From the NCBI GenBank assembly GCA_040385525.1, contig JAZKHE010000002.1, positions 1-64,000 of the forward strand: a stretch of 64,000 nucleotides of DNA, given 5' to 3'. The notes beneath the pieces were generated by a model that was not told the DNA's origin, made no database searches, and saw only the letters and a list, made by a program, of their open reading frames with translations. This document shows, piece by piece, positions 17,939 to 26,553 of the stretch (its first letter is position 1; the number at the start of each line of letters is the position of its first letter). The DNA is from JAZKHE01 sp040385525. Its GTDB lineage: Bacteria; Bacteroidota; Bacteroidia; UBA4408. A program made the position numbers and the translations under genes.

Positions 17939-17952
17939 TTTCGTCTTTTTTA
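17926..17952 (+). terminator. Possible attenuator at the end of rpmF
   Basis: AAAAGACGAA (17926-17935), loop TAAT, TTCGTCTTTT (17940-17949) and three more T residues form a perfect 10-bp stem with a U-run. The rpmF stop codon TAA is in the loop. Only three G-C pairs support the stem, so it is modest. A ribosome terminating at rpmF would cover the left arm. Confidence 0.45.
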
Positions 17953-17968
17953 ACTTTATAAAAGGCTT

Positions 17969-18910
17969 ATGCTTCGCATTGCTTTAGACGTAATGGGTGG
18001 CGATTTTGCTCCAAAAGCTACAATTGGAGGGGCAATATTGGCACACAAAGAGTTTGGACATCAACACCGAATAGTTTTAATTGGTGATGAAACTCAAATA
18101 TTGTCTGAACTTAAAGCAGAATCTTACGATGTAAGCAATTTTGATGTTGTTCATGCTCCCGATGTTATTGGTATGGGCGAGCATCCAACAAAAGCTTTTG
18201 TTGCAAAACCCAATTCAAGTATTGCCATTGGCTTTGCTTTATTAAAAGAAGGCAAAATAGACGCGTTTTCTAGCGCAGGAAATAGTGGCGCCATGTTAGT
18301 GGGCTCTATGTTTACCATAAAATCAATTCCTGGAGTACTTCGCCCGTGCATAACCACCGTTATGCCAAAACCTAGCGGAGGTCTTAATTTAATTTTAGAT
18401 GTAGGTACAAACGCAGACTGCAAGCCAGATGTGTTGTATCAATTTGGTATTTTAGGCTCATTGTTAGCTCAAAATGTTTATGGAATAAATTCGCCCAAAG
18501 TGGGTTTATTAAACATAGGCGAAGAACCCGAAAAAGGAAATTTAGTAGCACAAGCAGCACACCAATTAATGAAAGACAGTAAAGATTTTAACTTTATTGG
18601 AAACGTTGAAGGAAGAGATATTTTTAGCGATGAGGTAGATGTAATTGTTTGCGATGGTTTTACTGGAAACATTGTATTAAAACAAGCCGAAGCGTGGTAC
18701 ACTTTAATTAGAAAACAAGGCATAAAAAACGAATTTTTTAATCGTTTTAATTACGAAATATATGGCGGAACTCCAATTTTAGGTGTTAACTCAACGGTTA
18801 TGATTGGTCACGGAATTTCTAGCGCAACAGCAATAAAAAATATGCTTAAACTATCTGCAGAAGTTACAGAAGTTAAATTACACGAAAAAATAAAACAAGC
18901 CTTCCAATAA
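17969..18910 (+). CDS. plsX: Phosphate acyltransferase PlsX
   Basis: Makes acyl-phosphate from acyl-ACP, the first step of the PlsX/PlsY route to phosphatidic acid, at the membrane surface. The 313-residue protein starts LRIALDVMGGDFAPKATI and has SAGNSGAMLVGS, ILDVGTNADCKP, LLNIGEEPEKGN, CDGFTGNIVLK and a GVNSTVMIGHG segment, all diagnostic. Its stop overlaps the fabH start by one base, indicating translational coupling. Confidence 0.96.
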   Translation: MLRIALDVMGGDFAPKATIGGAILAHKEFGHQHRIVLIGDETQILSELKAESYDVSNFDVVHAPDVIGMGEHPTKAFVAKPNSSIAIGFALLKEGKIDAFSSAGNSGAMLVGSMFTIKSIPGVLRPCITTVMPKPSGGLNLILDVGTNADCKPDVLYQFGILGSLLAQNVYGINSPKVGLLNIGEEPEKGNLVAQAAHQLMKDSKDFNFIGNVEGRDIFSDEVDVIVCDGFTGNIVLKQAEAWYTLIRKQGIKNEFFNRFNYEIYGGTPILGVNSTVMIGHGISSATAIKNMLKLSAEVTEVKLHEKIKQAFQ

Positions 18911-19908
18911 TGACAAAAATAACCGCTGCTATCACCGCTGTTCATGGCTACGTGCCAGATTATGTTCTAACTAACAAAGAACTAGAAACAATGGTGGATA
19001 CCACCGAAGATTGGATTTTGTCGAGAACAGGAATTTCAGAAAGAAGAATATTAAAAGGCGAAAATCAAGGCACATCTGTTATGGCTGCTGAAGCTATGCG
19101 CGGATTGTTAGAAAAACGCGGAATATCTGCCGAAGAAATAGATTTAGTAATTGTGGGTACGGTTACACCCGATATGCCATTTCCATCTACAGCAAATATA
19201 GTTTGCGATTTAGTTGGAGCAAAAAACGCATGGAGTTACGATGTAAACGCAGCGTGCTCAGGCTTTTTGTATTCATTAGCAACCGCATCTCAATTTATTG
19301 AAACCGGAAAATATAAAAAAGTAGTAGTAATTGGTGCCGATAAAATGTCGTCAATTATTAATTACGAAGACCGCACTACCTGTATTATTTTTGGTGATGG
19401 AGCAGGAGCTGTTTTGTTAGAACCAACTACAGACGGAACAGGTTTGCAAGATTTTATTTTACGTAGCGATGGTTCAGGTCGTAATTATTTACGCCAGCCA
19501 GCGGGCGGTTCTGCAAACCCACCAAGCCACAAAACGGTAGATGCAAAAGAACATTATGTTTATCAAGAAGGACAAACCGTTTATAAGTTTGCTGTTACCA
19601 ATATGGCGCAAGTTTCTGTTGATATTTTAGAAAAAAATAACATGACGGGTGCCGATGTAGATTGGTTGGTACCACATCAAGCTAATAAAAGAATTATAGA
19701 CGCAACATCATCTCGATTGGGTTTGCCCGAAGAAAAAGTAATGATGAACATTCACAAATACGGAAACACAACATCGGGCACACTTCCGTTACTTTTGTGG
19801 GACTACGAAAAACAACTTAAAAAAGGACAAAATTTAATTTTTGCCGCTTTTGGAGGAGGTTTTACTTGGGGTTCAATTTATTTAAAATGGTCATACGATA
19901 GCAAATAA
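18910..19908 (+). CDS. fabH: Beta-ketoacyl-ACP synthase III
   Basis: Condenses acetyl-CoA (or another acyl-CoA primer) with malonyl-ACP to start fatty acid synthesis. The 332-residue thiolase-fold protein has the catalytic triad C116 (VNAACSGFLYS), H256 (PHQANKRI) and N286 (YGNTTSG). The glycine-rich GGGFTWGS is at the C-terminus. Directly coupled to plsX upstream, with accB 52 bp downstream. Primer specificity (straight versus branched) cannot be read from sequence. Confidence 0.96.
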   Translation: MTKITAAITAVHGYVPDYVLTNKELETMVDTTEDWILSRTGISERRILKGENQGTSVMAAEAMRGLLEKRGISAEEIDLVIVGTVTPDMPFPSTANIVCDLVGAKNAWSYDVNAACSGFLYSLATASQFIETGKYKKVVVIGADKMSSIINYEDRTTCIIFGDGAGAVLLEPTTDGTGLQDFILRSDGSGRNYLRQPAGGSANPPSHKTVDAKEHYVYQEGQTVYKFAVTNMAQVSVDILEKNNMTGADVDWLVPHQANKRIIDATSSRLGLPEEKVMMNIHKYGNTTSGTLPLLLWDYEKQLKKGQNLIFAAFGGGFTWGSIYLKWSYDSK

Positions 19909-19960
19909 AAAAAATATAGTATTTTTACCAATAATCAGAAACGACAATAATTTATATTTT

Positions 19961-20440
19961 ATGGAATTAAAAGAAATACAAGACTTAATTAAGTTTGTTG
20001 CTAAATCTGGCGTAAGCGAGGTAGAATTAGAGTCAAAAGGATTTAAAATTGTTATTAAAACAGGTGGCGATCCTGCTCGTATGGAGCAACCCATGTATAT
20101 TCAGGCAGCACCAGCTGTTCAACAAATTGCTGCTGCTCCAGTAGCTGCTGCACCAAGTGCGCCTGCAACACCAGCTGCTCCAGCAAACAACGATGCAAAA
20201 TACATTACTATAAAATCACCTATGATTGGTACTTTTTATCGTTCAGCTGGACCAGATAAACCGGTTTTTGTAAACGTTGGCGACGAAGTAAAAACAGGAA
20301 AAGTGGTTTGTATTATTGAAGCAATGAAATTGTTTAACGAAATAGAATCAGAAATTTCTGGTAAAATTGTTAAGGTTTTAGTAGATGACGCTACTCCGGT
20401 TGAATACGATCAACCATTGTTTTTAGTTGATCCGTCATAA
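19961..20440 (+). CDS. accB: Biotin carboxyl carrier protein of acetyl-CoA carboxylase
   Basis: 159 residues: an N-terminal helical segment, an Ala/Pro-rich flexible linker (about 48-76) and a C-terminal biotinyl domain with the EAMKLFNEI motif. K123 is the predicted biotinylated lysine. It carries carboxybiotin between AccC and the carboxyltransferase. It belongs to the fatty-acid operon, but a four-helix-bundle gene with flanking repeats separates it from accC. Confidence 0.95.
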   Translation: MELKEIQDLIKFVAKSGVSEVELESKGFKIVIKTGGDPARMEQPMYIQAAPAVQQIAAAPVAAAPSAPATPAAPANNDAKYITIKSPMIGTFYRSAGPDKPVFVNVGDEVKTGKVVCIIEAMKLFNEIESEISGKIVKVLVDDATPVEYDQPLFLVDPS

Positions 20441-20442
20441 TT

Positions 20443-20462
20443 TAATGTGCTAATTTGCTAAT
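20443..20462. repeat. Left flanking repeat of the four-helix-bundle cassette
   Basis: TAATGTGCTAAT (20443-20454) plus a second TGCTAAT (20456-20462). The 12-mer is the exact reverse complement of 20875-20886 on the other side of the gene. Confidence 0.7.
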
Positions 20463-20482
20463 GAGTAAATTGGAGAAACCTA

Positions 20483-20848
20483 ATGTTGTATAAAACAGAA
20501 GACAATCCTATTTTAAAATATTCGCTTGCTTTTGCTATCGACATTTTAAAATTTACTGATGATTTGCAAGAAAAAAAGAAGTTTACCATTGCAAATCAAT
20601 TAAGCAGATCTGGCACATCAATAGGTGCAAATATTTTTGAATCGCAAGGAGCAGAAAGCAGGGTAGATTTTATTCATAAATTAAAAATTGCAGCTAAAGA
20701 AGCAGAAGAAACAAAATATTGGTTAATGCTTTGTCGTGAAATGAAATACATAGACGACAATAAATTATTAAACGATTTGGAAGTTGTTTGTAAAATTCTA
20801 GGAAAAATTATTTCAAGTTCAAAAAACAACAAAGCCATTAGCACATAA
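20483..20848 (+). CDS. Four-helix-bundle protein (23S rRNA intervening-sequence protein family)
   Basis: 121-residue all-helical protein with the family hallmarks FTIANQLSRSGTSIGANIFESQGA and AAKEAEETKYWL. These proteins form pentameric four-helix bundles. Relatives include the 23S rRNA intervening-sequence protein and Avd of diversity-generating retroelements, but most have no known role. It interrupts the accB-accC operon without a frameshift and is bracketed by inverted TAATGTGCTAAT repeats. Its last codons (AIST) are encoded by one repeat copy. No reverse transcriptase or template repeat is nearby. Confidence 0.85.
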   Translation: MLYKTEDNPILKYSLAFAIDILKFTDDLQEKKKFTIANQLSRSGTSIGANIFESQGAESRVDFIHKLKIAAKEAEETKYWLMLCREMKYIDDNKLLNDLEVVCKILGKIISSSKNNKAIST

Positions 20849-20886
20849 AAATTTACACATCAGTACATTTACACATTAGCACATTA
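20837..20886. repeat. Right flanking repeats of the four-helix-bundle cassette
   Basis: ATTAGCACAT occurs at 20837-20846 (overlapping the stop codon) and ATTAGCACATTA at 20875-20886. The latter is the exact inverted copy of 20443-20454. Between them lie degenerate ACATCAGTACAT and ACATT units. Confidence 0.7.
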
Positions 20887-20891
20887 TAGAA

Positions 20892-22244
20892 ATGAAAATG
20901 TTCAAAAAGATATTAATTGCAAATAGAGGCGAAATTGCGCTTAGAATAATTCGTACTTGTAAAGAGATGGGAATTAAAACAGTTGCAGTTTATTCTACAG
21001 CAGATAAAGAAAGTTTACACGTAAAGTTTGCTGACGAAGCCGTTTGTATAGGTCCACCAGCAAGTAAAGATTCGTATTTAAGCATTCCAAATATTATTTC
21101 TGCTGCCGAAATTACAAACGCAGATGCTATTCACCCAGGTTATGGGTTTTTGTCAGAAAACGCAAAATTTTCGAGCATTTGCAGAGAGCACGGAATTAAA
21201 TTTATTGGCGCATCTCCCGAAATGATTAATTCAATGGGCGATAAGTCTAACGCAAAAGACACCATGAAAAAGGCTGGAGTGCCTACTATTCCTGGTTCTG
21301 ATGGATTGTTAGATACATTGGAAGATGCTTTGGCTTGTGCAAAAACAATGAAATACCCTGTAATTATTAAAGCAACAGCAGGTGGTGGAGGTAGAGGAAT
21401 GCGTATTATTTGGAAAGACGAAGAGTTGCCAGCAGCTTGGGATAGCGCTCGCCAAGAGTCTGCCGCAGCGTTTGGAAACGACGCCATGTATATGGAAAAA
21501 TACATTGAAGAACCGCGCCATATAGAAATACAAGTAGTAGGTGACCAGTTTGGAAAAGCTTGTCATTTATCAGAAAGAGATTGTTCGGTACAACGCCGTC
21601 ACCAAAAATTGGTAGAAGAAACACCATCGCCATTTATGACACCCGAGTTGCGCGATGCAATGGGTGAAGCAGCAGTAAAAGCCGCTTTAGCAGTAAAATA
21701 CGAAGGTGTTGGCACAGTAGAGTTTTTGGTTGATAAACACCGTAATTTCTACTTTATGGAAATGAATACACGTATTCAGGTAGAGCATCCTATCACAGAA
21801 GAAGTTATTGACTACGATTTAATTCGTGAACAAATATTAGTAGCAGCAGGAGTTCCTATTTCTGGTAAAAACTATTACCCACAATTACACGCAATAGAGT
21901 GTCGTATAAACGCAGAAGATCCGTTTAACGGGTTTAGACCTGCGCCAGGTAAAATAACCGTGCTACACACGCCGGGAGGGCATGGAATTAGAGTTGACTC
22001 GCATATATATGCTGGCTACACAATTCCACCCAATTACGACTCGATGGTAGCAAAACTAATTACGGTAGCGCAAACACGCGAAGAAGCCATTGCTAAAATG
22101 ACGCGTGCATTAAGCGAATTTGTGATTGAAGGAGTAAAAACAACAATACCTTTTCACTTACGATTAATGAAAAACCCTGATTTTATTGCAGGAAACTACA
22201 CCACTAAATTTATGGAGAGCTTTGATTTAAGCCCAGATAAATAA
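20892..22244 (+). CDS. accC: Biotin carboxylase subunit of acetyl-CoA carboxylase
   Basis: ATP-dependent carboxylation of biotin on AccB. The 450-residue ATP-grasp protein has KILIANRGEIALRI at the start, then HPGYGFLSENA, KATAGGGGRGMR (ATP loop) and ERDCSVQRRHQKL. It also has the MEMNTRIQVEHP motif with active-site Arg and Glu, and ECRINAEDP. Length is typical. It is the final gene of the fatty-acid operon, followed by a strong terminator. Translation could also start at the second Met, two codons later. Confidence 0.96.
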   Translation: MKMFKKILIANRGEIALRIIRTCKEMGIKTVAVYSTADKESLHVKFADEAVCIGPPASKDSYLSIPNIISAAEITNADAIHPGYGFLSENAKFSSICREHGIKFIGASPEMINSMGDKSNAKDTMKKAGVPTIPGSDGLLDTLEDALACAKTMKYPVIIKATAGGGGRGMRIIWKDEELPAAWDSARQESAAAFGNDAMYMEKYIEEPRHIEIQVVGDQFGKACHLSERDCSVQRRHQKLVEETPSPFMTPELRDAMGEAAVKAALAVKYEGVGTVEFLVDKHRNFYFMEMNTRIQVEHPITEEVIDYDLIREQILVAAGVPISGKNYYPQLHAIECRINAEDPFNGFRPAPGKITVLHTPGGHGIRVDSHIYAGYTIPPNYDSMVAKLITVAQTREEAIAKMTRALSEFVIEGVKTTIPFHLRLMKNPDFIAGNYTTKFMESFDLSPDK

Positions 22245-22268
22245 AAACAGAAATTAAACAACATAAAG

Positions 22269-22295
22269 AAAACCACTCAATTTGAGTGGTTTTTT
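22269..22295 (+). terminator. Terminator of the fatty-acid operon
   Basis: AAAACCACTCA (22269-22279) pairs with TGAGTGGTTTT (22283-22293) around a 3-base loop and runs into TTTTTT. It is 25 bases after the accC stop. Confidence 0.88.
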
Positions 22296-22353
22296 GTTTT
22301 TAAATTTTACTGCTTAATTAATAAAGTGTAATTTCAAAAAACAGAAATTTTTA

Positions 22354-24597
22354 ATGCAAAAACAAAAATCAATATTGTTTGTAGTTTTTTTAGCGTTTGT
22401 TAATGTTTTAAACGCACAAAACATTGATTCGCTTTTTGTTGCGCTAAAAAATGCCAAACACGACACTGTAAAAATTAAAACCCTTATGGTTTTAGCGGCA
22501 AGTTATCGCAAAACAAAAATAGATTCTGCGTATTTGTTTAATCAAAAAGCGGTTGATTTAGCAAAAGTAAACAACAATAGTGTTTTTATTATAGAATCGT
22601 TACGCAACTTCGGCATAAGTGCACAAGCGAATAGCGATAACAAAAAAGCCATAAATTATTACAATCAAGCGCTTGAATACTGCAAAAAAAGTAGAGATAA
22701 AAAAAGGGAGGGTTTGCTAATAAACGATATTGGTGTTGCCAATTATTTTTCAGGCGAATACGAAACCGCTTCTGCATATTTTGAAAAAGCAGGGAAGTTA
22801 AAAATGCAAATAGGAGATAGTGTTGGTGCAGCGCAATCCTACAACAACACAGGTATAATGTATGATATTGCTGGCAAACCAAAAGAAGCACTAAAAATAT
22901 ATTTAGTTGCCTTGCAGATATACGAAAACGCTAAAGACACCAATTTAATATTAGGCACAATGTCAAACATTGGTTTAATTTACATTGGACAAAAAAATTA
23001 TAACGAAGCCATAAAAATCTACAAAAAGCAAGAAGAGTTAGCGCAAAAAATTGGCAGCAATAAAGCTTTCGCAACAGCGCTATTAAATCAAGGTACTGCC
23101 TTAGATAACTTAAACAAAAGCAAACAAGCAAAACTTGTTTTTGAAAAAGCCTTAGAAGTAATTATAAAAATTAATGATAATGCTTTGTTGGCAAACTGTT
23201 ACACAAATTTAAGTGCAAATGCAGAACAAAATAACGAAAACGAAAAAGCACTTGAGTTTGCTTTAAAAGCGATAAAAATAAAAAAAGAAAACAAGCTTGG
23301 GCGCCTTGCCATATCGCAAATAGCGGCAGGAAAAGCGTATTACAAAAAAGCACAATATAGCCAATCAATACAACTATATAATGAAGCGCTAAAAAACGCA
23401 GAAAAAGAGAATTACGTTGAACATATAATTCAAACACACAACGGGCTTTCGCAAGCTTTTTCCAAAACAAAAAATTTCGAAAAAGCCTATTTTCATCTTT
23501 CAAAATTTGTAATGTATAATGATAGTGTTACAAATGCCGAAAACGGAAAAGTAATAGCGGAGCTAGAGAAAAAATTTCAAAGCGAAAAAAAGGAAAAAGA
23601 GATAGAACTTTTAAATAAAAATAATGCCTTAAAAGACTTTAAATTAGAAAAAGCAAGCGAAGAAACCAAACGCAAAAACACACAAATAACAGGCATGTTA
23701 GTTGTTGGTGTGTTGCTTGTTATATTTGTAGTATTTGTAATAAAAAATAGTTTAGAACGAAAGAAAACAAACAAAATATTATCGGCACAAAACGAAGAAA
23801 TAAACAAACAAAAAAACGAAGCGCAACACCAAAGGCATTTAGTAGAAGAAAAAAACAAAGAAATTGTTGATAGTATAAACTACGCAAAACGCATACAAAC
23901 CGCAATATTGCCGCCTTTGCCGATGTTAAAAACAATGTTGCCCAATTCGTTTATTTTTTATAAACCAAAAGATATTGTAGCTGGAGATTTTTATTGGCTC
24001 GAACAAAAAGACGAAAAAATTATGTTTGCTGCGGCAGATTGTACTGGTCATGGTGTGCCCGGCGCAATGGTTTCGGTGGTTTGCAACAACGCTTTAAACA
24101 GAGCTGTTAGAGAATATGGACATACAAACCCTTGCGAAATTTTAAACAAAACAAGAGAAATTGTAATTCAAGAATTTGAAAAAAGTGCTGATGAGGTAAA
24201 AGACGGAATGGATATTTCTTTATGTTGTATTGAAGGAAAAACGCTTAGTTGGGCGGGCGCAAATAATCCGCTTTGGATTATAAGAAATGGAGAGATAATA
24301 GAAACAAAAGCAGATAAACAACCAATCGGTAAATTTATAAATCCTAAACCTTTTACAACACACCAATTTTTGCTACAAAAAGGAGATTCAATTTACATTT
24401 TTACGGATGGTTTTCAAGATCAGTTTGGTGGCGATTCAGGAAAAAAATATAAAGCAGCTCAACTAAAACAATTATTAATTTCCGTTCAAAACAAAACAAT
24501 GAGCGAACAACACGATATTTTGGAGCAAGAGTTTAGTAAGTGGAAAGGTAGTATCGAACAAATAGATGATGTTTGTGTGTTTGGAGTAAAGATTTAA
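22354..24597 (+). CDS. TPR sensor protein with C-terminal SpoIIE-type serine phosphatase
   Basis: 747 residues. A signal peptide ends near LNAQ22. TPR units fill about 50-400 (for example YNQALEYC, YNNTGIMYDIAG), a membrane segment near 448-468 follows, then a charged coiled coil. A PP2C/SpoIIE phosphatase domain covers about 530-747 with KDIVAGDFYWL, AADCTGHGVPGAM and FTDGFQDQFGG metal-binding motifs. Predicted topology puts the TPRs in the periplasm and the phosphatase in the cytosol, where it could dephosphorylate a STAS-type anti-anti-sigma factor. No kinase or STAS partner is adjacent, so the pathway is unknown. Confidence 0.88.
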   Translation: MQKQKSILFVVFLAFVNVLNAQNIDSLFVALKNAKHDTVKIKTLMVLAASYRKTKIDSAYLFNQKAVDLAKVNNNSVFIIESLRNFGISAQANSDNKKAINYYNQALEYCKKSRDKKREGLLINDIGVANYFSGEYETASAYFEKAGKLKMQIGDSVGAAQSYNNTGIMYDIAGKPKEALKIYLVALQIYENAKDTNLILGTMSNIGLIYIGQKNYNEAIKIYKKQEELAQKIGSNKAFATALLNQGTALDNLNKSKQAKLVFEKALEVIIKINDNALLANCYTNLSANAEQNNENEKALEFALKAIKIKKENKLGRLAISQIAAGKAYYKKAQYSQSIQLYNEALKNAEKENYVEHIIQTHNGLSQAFSKTKNFEKAYFHLSKFVMYNDSVTNAENGKVIAELEKKFQSEKKEKEIELLNKNNALKDFKLEKASEETKRKNTQITGMLVVGVLLVIFVVFVIKNSLERKKTNKILSAQNEEINKQKNEAQHQRHLVEEKNKEIVDSINYAKRIQTAILPPLPMLKTMLPNSFIFYKPKDIVAGDFYWLEQKDEKIMFAAADCTGHGVPGAMVSVVCNNALNRAVREYGHTNPCEILNKTREIVIQEFEKSADEVKDGMDISLCCIEGKTLSWAGANNPLWIIRNGEIIETKADKQPIGKFINPKPFTTHQFLLQKGDSIYIFTDGFQDQFGGDSGKKYKAAQLKQLLISVQNKTMSEQHDILEQEFSKWKGSIEQIDDVCVFGVKI

Positions 24598-24619
24598 AAT
24601 TTCAGCAAAAAATAATTTA

Positions 24620-24627
24620 TATTTTTG
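24620..24627 (+). promoter_or_regulatory. -7 box upstream of the TMTC-like gene
   Basis: TATTTTTG matches TAnnTTTG and ends 12 bases before the ATG at 24640. Its position argues that the ATG, not the TTG inside the box, is the start. Confidence 0.5.
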
Positions 24628-24639
24628 CGGTGTATAATT

Positions 24640-26553
24640 ATGGCAAAACAAGTTCAAAAAAGCGTAAAAAAACCAATTCAAATTAAACCCGCAAAAACAA
24701 TAATAGCTGCGGAATTTAAATTTTCAAAACTTCATTATGCAGTAGTTTTTGTTTTAGGTGTAGTGTTGTATTTAAACACTTGGCAACACGGTTATGCTTT
24801 TGATGATGCTGTTGCCATTACCGGAAACAAGTTTACATTACAAGGCCTAAAAGGAATTCCTGATTTACTAACCAAAGATTTTTTTGTTGGAGTTTATGGT
24901 CAAGCACTAGAGCTAGGCGGCGGTCGTTGGCGACCACTTTCTGTGGTTATGTTTGCTATAGAATACGAATTGTTTGGTTTAAATCCGCAAGTAGGTCATG
25001 TTATAAATATTGTTTTATACGGATTAACAGGCATTGTTTTGCTTGCCGCATTACAAATAATGATGCCCACAAAACCCTTGTTAACACTAACTACAACATT
25101 GCTTTTTATTGCTCACCCTTTGCATACCGAAGTAGTAGCTAATATAAAAAGCCGCGACGAAATTTTGTGTTTTTTAGCAATTATGGCATCGCTTTATTAT
25201 TTGTTTAAACACACCAGCACCAAACAAACAAAACACTTGGTAATTAGCGTTGTTTTTTATGCGATTTCGCTTACCGCAAAAGAAAACGGAATTACATTTT
25301 TATTTATTATTCCTTTGGCATTAGCTGTTTTTAGTGCGATTACAAAAAAAGAAATAATAAAAGCAACAATTCCTTTTATGGTTGTTGCATTGGTTTGGTT
25401 GGTGGTAAGAACCAGTTTGGTTGGTATTATTGGCGACAGAACAAACGCCGATATTATGGAAAACCCTTTTGTTAGTGCAAGCTTTAGCGAAAAGTATGCA
25501 ACAATTGTTCACATACTAGGTAAATACTTAACCTTAGTGTTTTTACCACATCCCTTGTCAAGCGATTATTCTTACAATCAAATACCGTTAATTGGTTTTT
25601 CGAGCTTTAAATTTATAATTCCATTTTTAGCATATTGTGCATTGTTATATTATGCTATTGTAAACATAAAAAAACAAAACATTGTAATGTTTGGTATTTG
25701 GTTTTTTTTAGCCAGCATATCAATCGTTTCAAACATACTTTTTAATATTGGCGCACCCATGGGCGAGCGCTTTTTATACCTGCCGTCGTTAGGAATGTTA
25801 TTAGCTGTAGTAGCCTTCGCATACCAATATTACGAAAAAAAGCACGAAACAAAATCGTTAAAAATTACACCGCTTTGGGCAGTACCAACAGTGTTAATTT
25901 TGGTTTTGTTTTCTTACAAAACAATTGCGCGTAATCCCGATTGGAAAGATAATTTAACTTTGTTTGCAGCAGACGTACAAAATGTTCCTAATAGTGCAAA
26001 GGCTCGTTATTATTATGGAAACGAGTTGTATTTAAAAATGCACAAAGAACAAAGCAATCCAGAGTTTTTAAAATACATGCGGATGGCTGAAGTGCAAACC
26101 ACAAAAGCGGTTCAAATAAACCCATTGTTTCATCATGCTTTTTATAATTTAGGATTAATTTATAAAGAATTAAATCAGCCTGACTCCGCAATTAAATCGC
26201 TGGAAACTGTTTTAAGTATGTATCCAACACATATTAAATCGCAAGCAGCTATTGGCACACTTTACGGACAATACAAACACGATTATGAAAAGGCAATTTA
26301 TTATCTAAGTAATGCTGTAAAGTTTACACCAGACGACGCTGCTGCATGGGAAAATTTAGGTATTTGTTACGCCATGAAAAACGACTTTACAAACGCCGTT
26401 AATAGTTTTGAAAAAGCACAAAACTTATTACCAAACGAAGCAAAGTCGTATATGAATTTGGCTATAACTTACGATAGAATGGGGCAAAAAGACAAAGCAA
26501 AAATTAATTACGATAAAGCTTTTGCAATTGATCCAAAACTTAATAAAAAGTAA
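24640..26553 (+). CDS. TMTC-like polytopic membrane protein with C-terminal TPRs (probable O-glycosyltransferase fold)
   Basis: 637 residues from ATG 24640; an upstream TTG (24625) falls inside the -7 box and is unlikely. About ten hydrophobic segments between 30 and 440 are followed by at least four TPRs (about 450-637). Features of the GT-C/TMTC class include YAFDDAVAITGN after TM1, HPLHTEVVANIKSRDEIL, and GAPMGERFLYLPSLGML. The class transfers lipid-linked sugars to exported proteins. Donor and acceptor here are unknown. T9SS cargo nearby might be relevant, but that is speculation. Confidence 0.75.
   Translation: MAKQVQKSVKKPIQIKPAKTIIAAEFKFSKLHYAVVFVLGVVLYLNTWQHGYAFDDAVAITGNKFTLQGLKGIPDLLTKDFFVGVYGQALELGGGRWRPLSVVMFAIEYELFGLNPQVGHVINIVLYGLTGIVLLAALQIMMPTKPLLTLTTTLLFIAHPLHTEVVANIKSRDEILCFLAIMASLYYLFKHTSTKQTKHLVISVVFYAISLTAKENGITFLFIIPLALAVFSAITKKEIIKATIPFMVVALVWLVVRTSLVGIIGDRTNADIMENPFVSASFSEKYATIVHILGKYLTLVFLPHPLSSDYSYNQIPLIGFSSFKFIIPFLAYCALLYYAIVNIKKQNIVMFGIWFFLASISIVSNILFNIGAPMGERFLYLPSLGMLLAVVAFAYQYYEKKHETKSLKITPLWAVPTVLILVLFSYKTIARNPDWKDNLTLFAADVQNVPNSAKARYYYGNELYLKMHKEQSNPEFLKYMRMAEVQTTKAVQINPLFHHAFYNLGLIYKELNQPDSAIKSLETVLSMYPTHIKSQAAIGTLYGQYKHDYEKAIYYLSNAVKFTPDDAAAWENLGICYAMKNDFTNAVNSFEKAQNLLPNEAKSYMNLAITYDRMGQKDKAKINYDKAFAIDPKLNKK

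Noticed and set aside
21140..21505. 121-residue minus-strand frame inside accC
   Set aside because: Antisense shadow of the strongly conserved biotin carboxylase; no family resemblance.
24625..24639. TTG start adding five residues to the TMTC-like protein
   Set aside because: The TTG is part of the -7 promoter box. The ATG at 24640 is 12 bp downstream and conventional.
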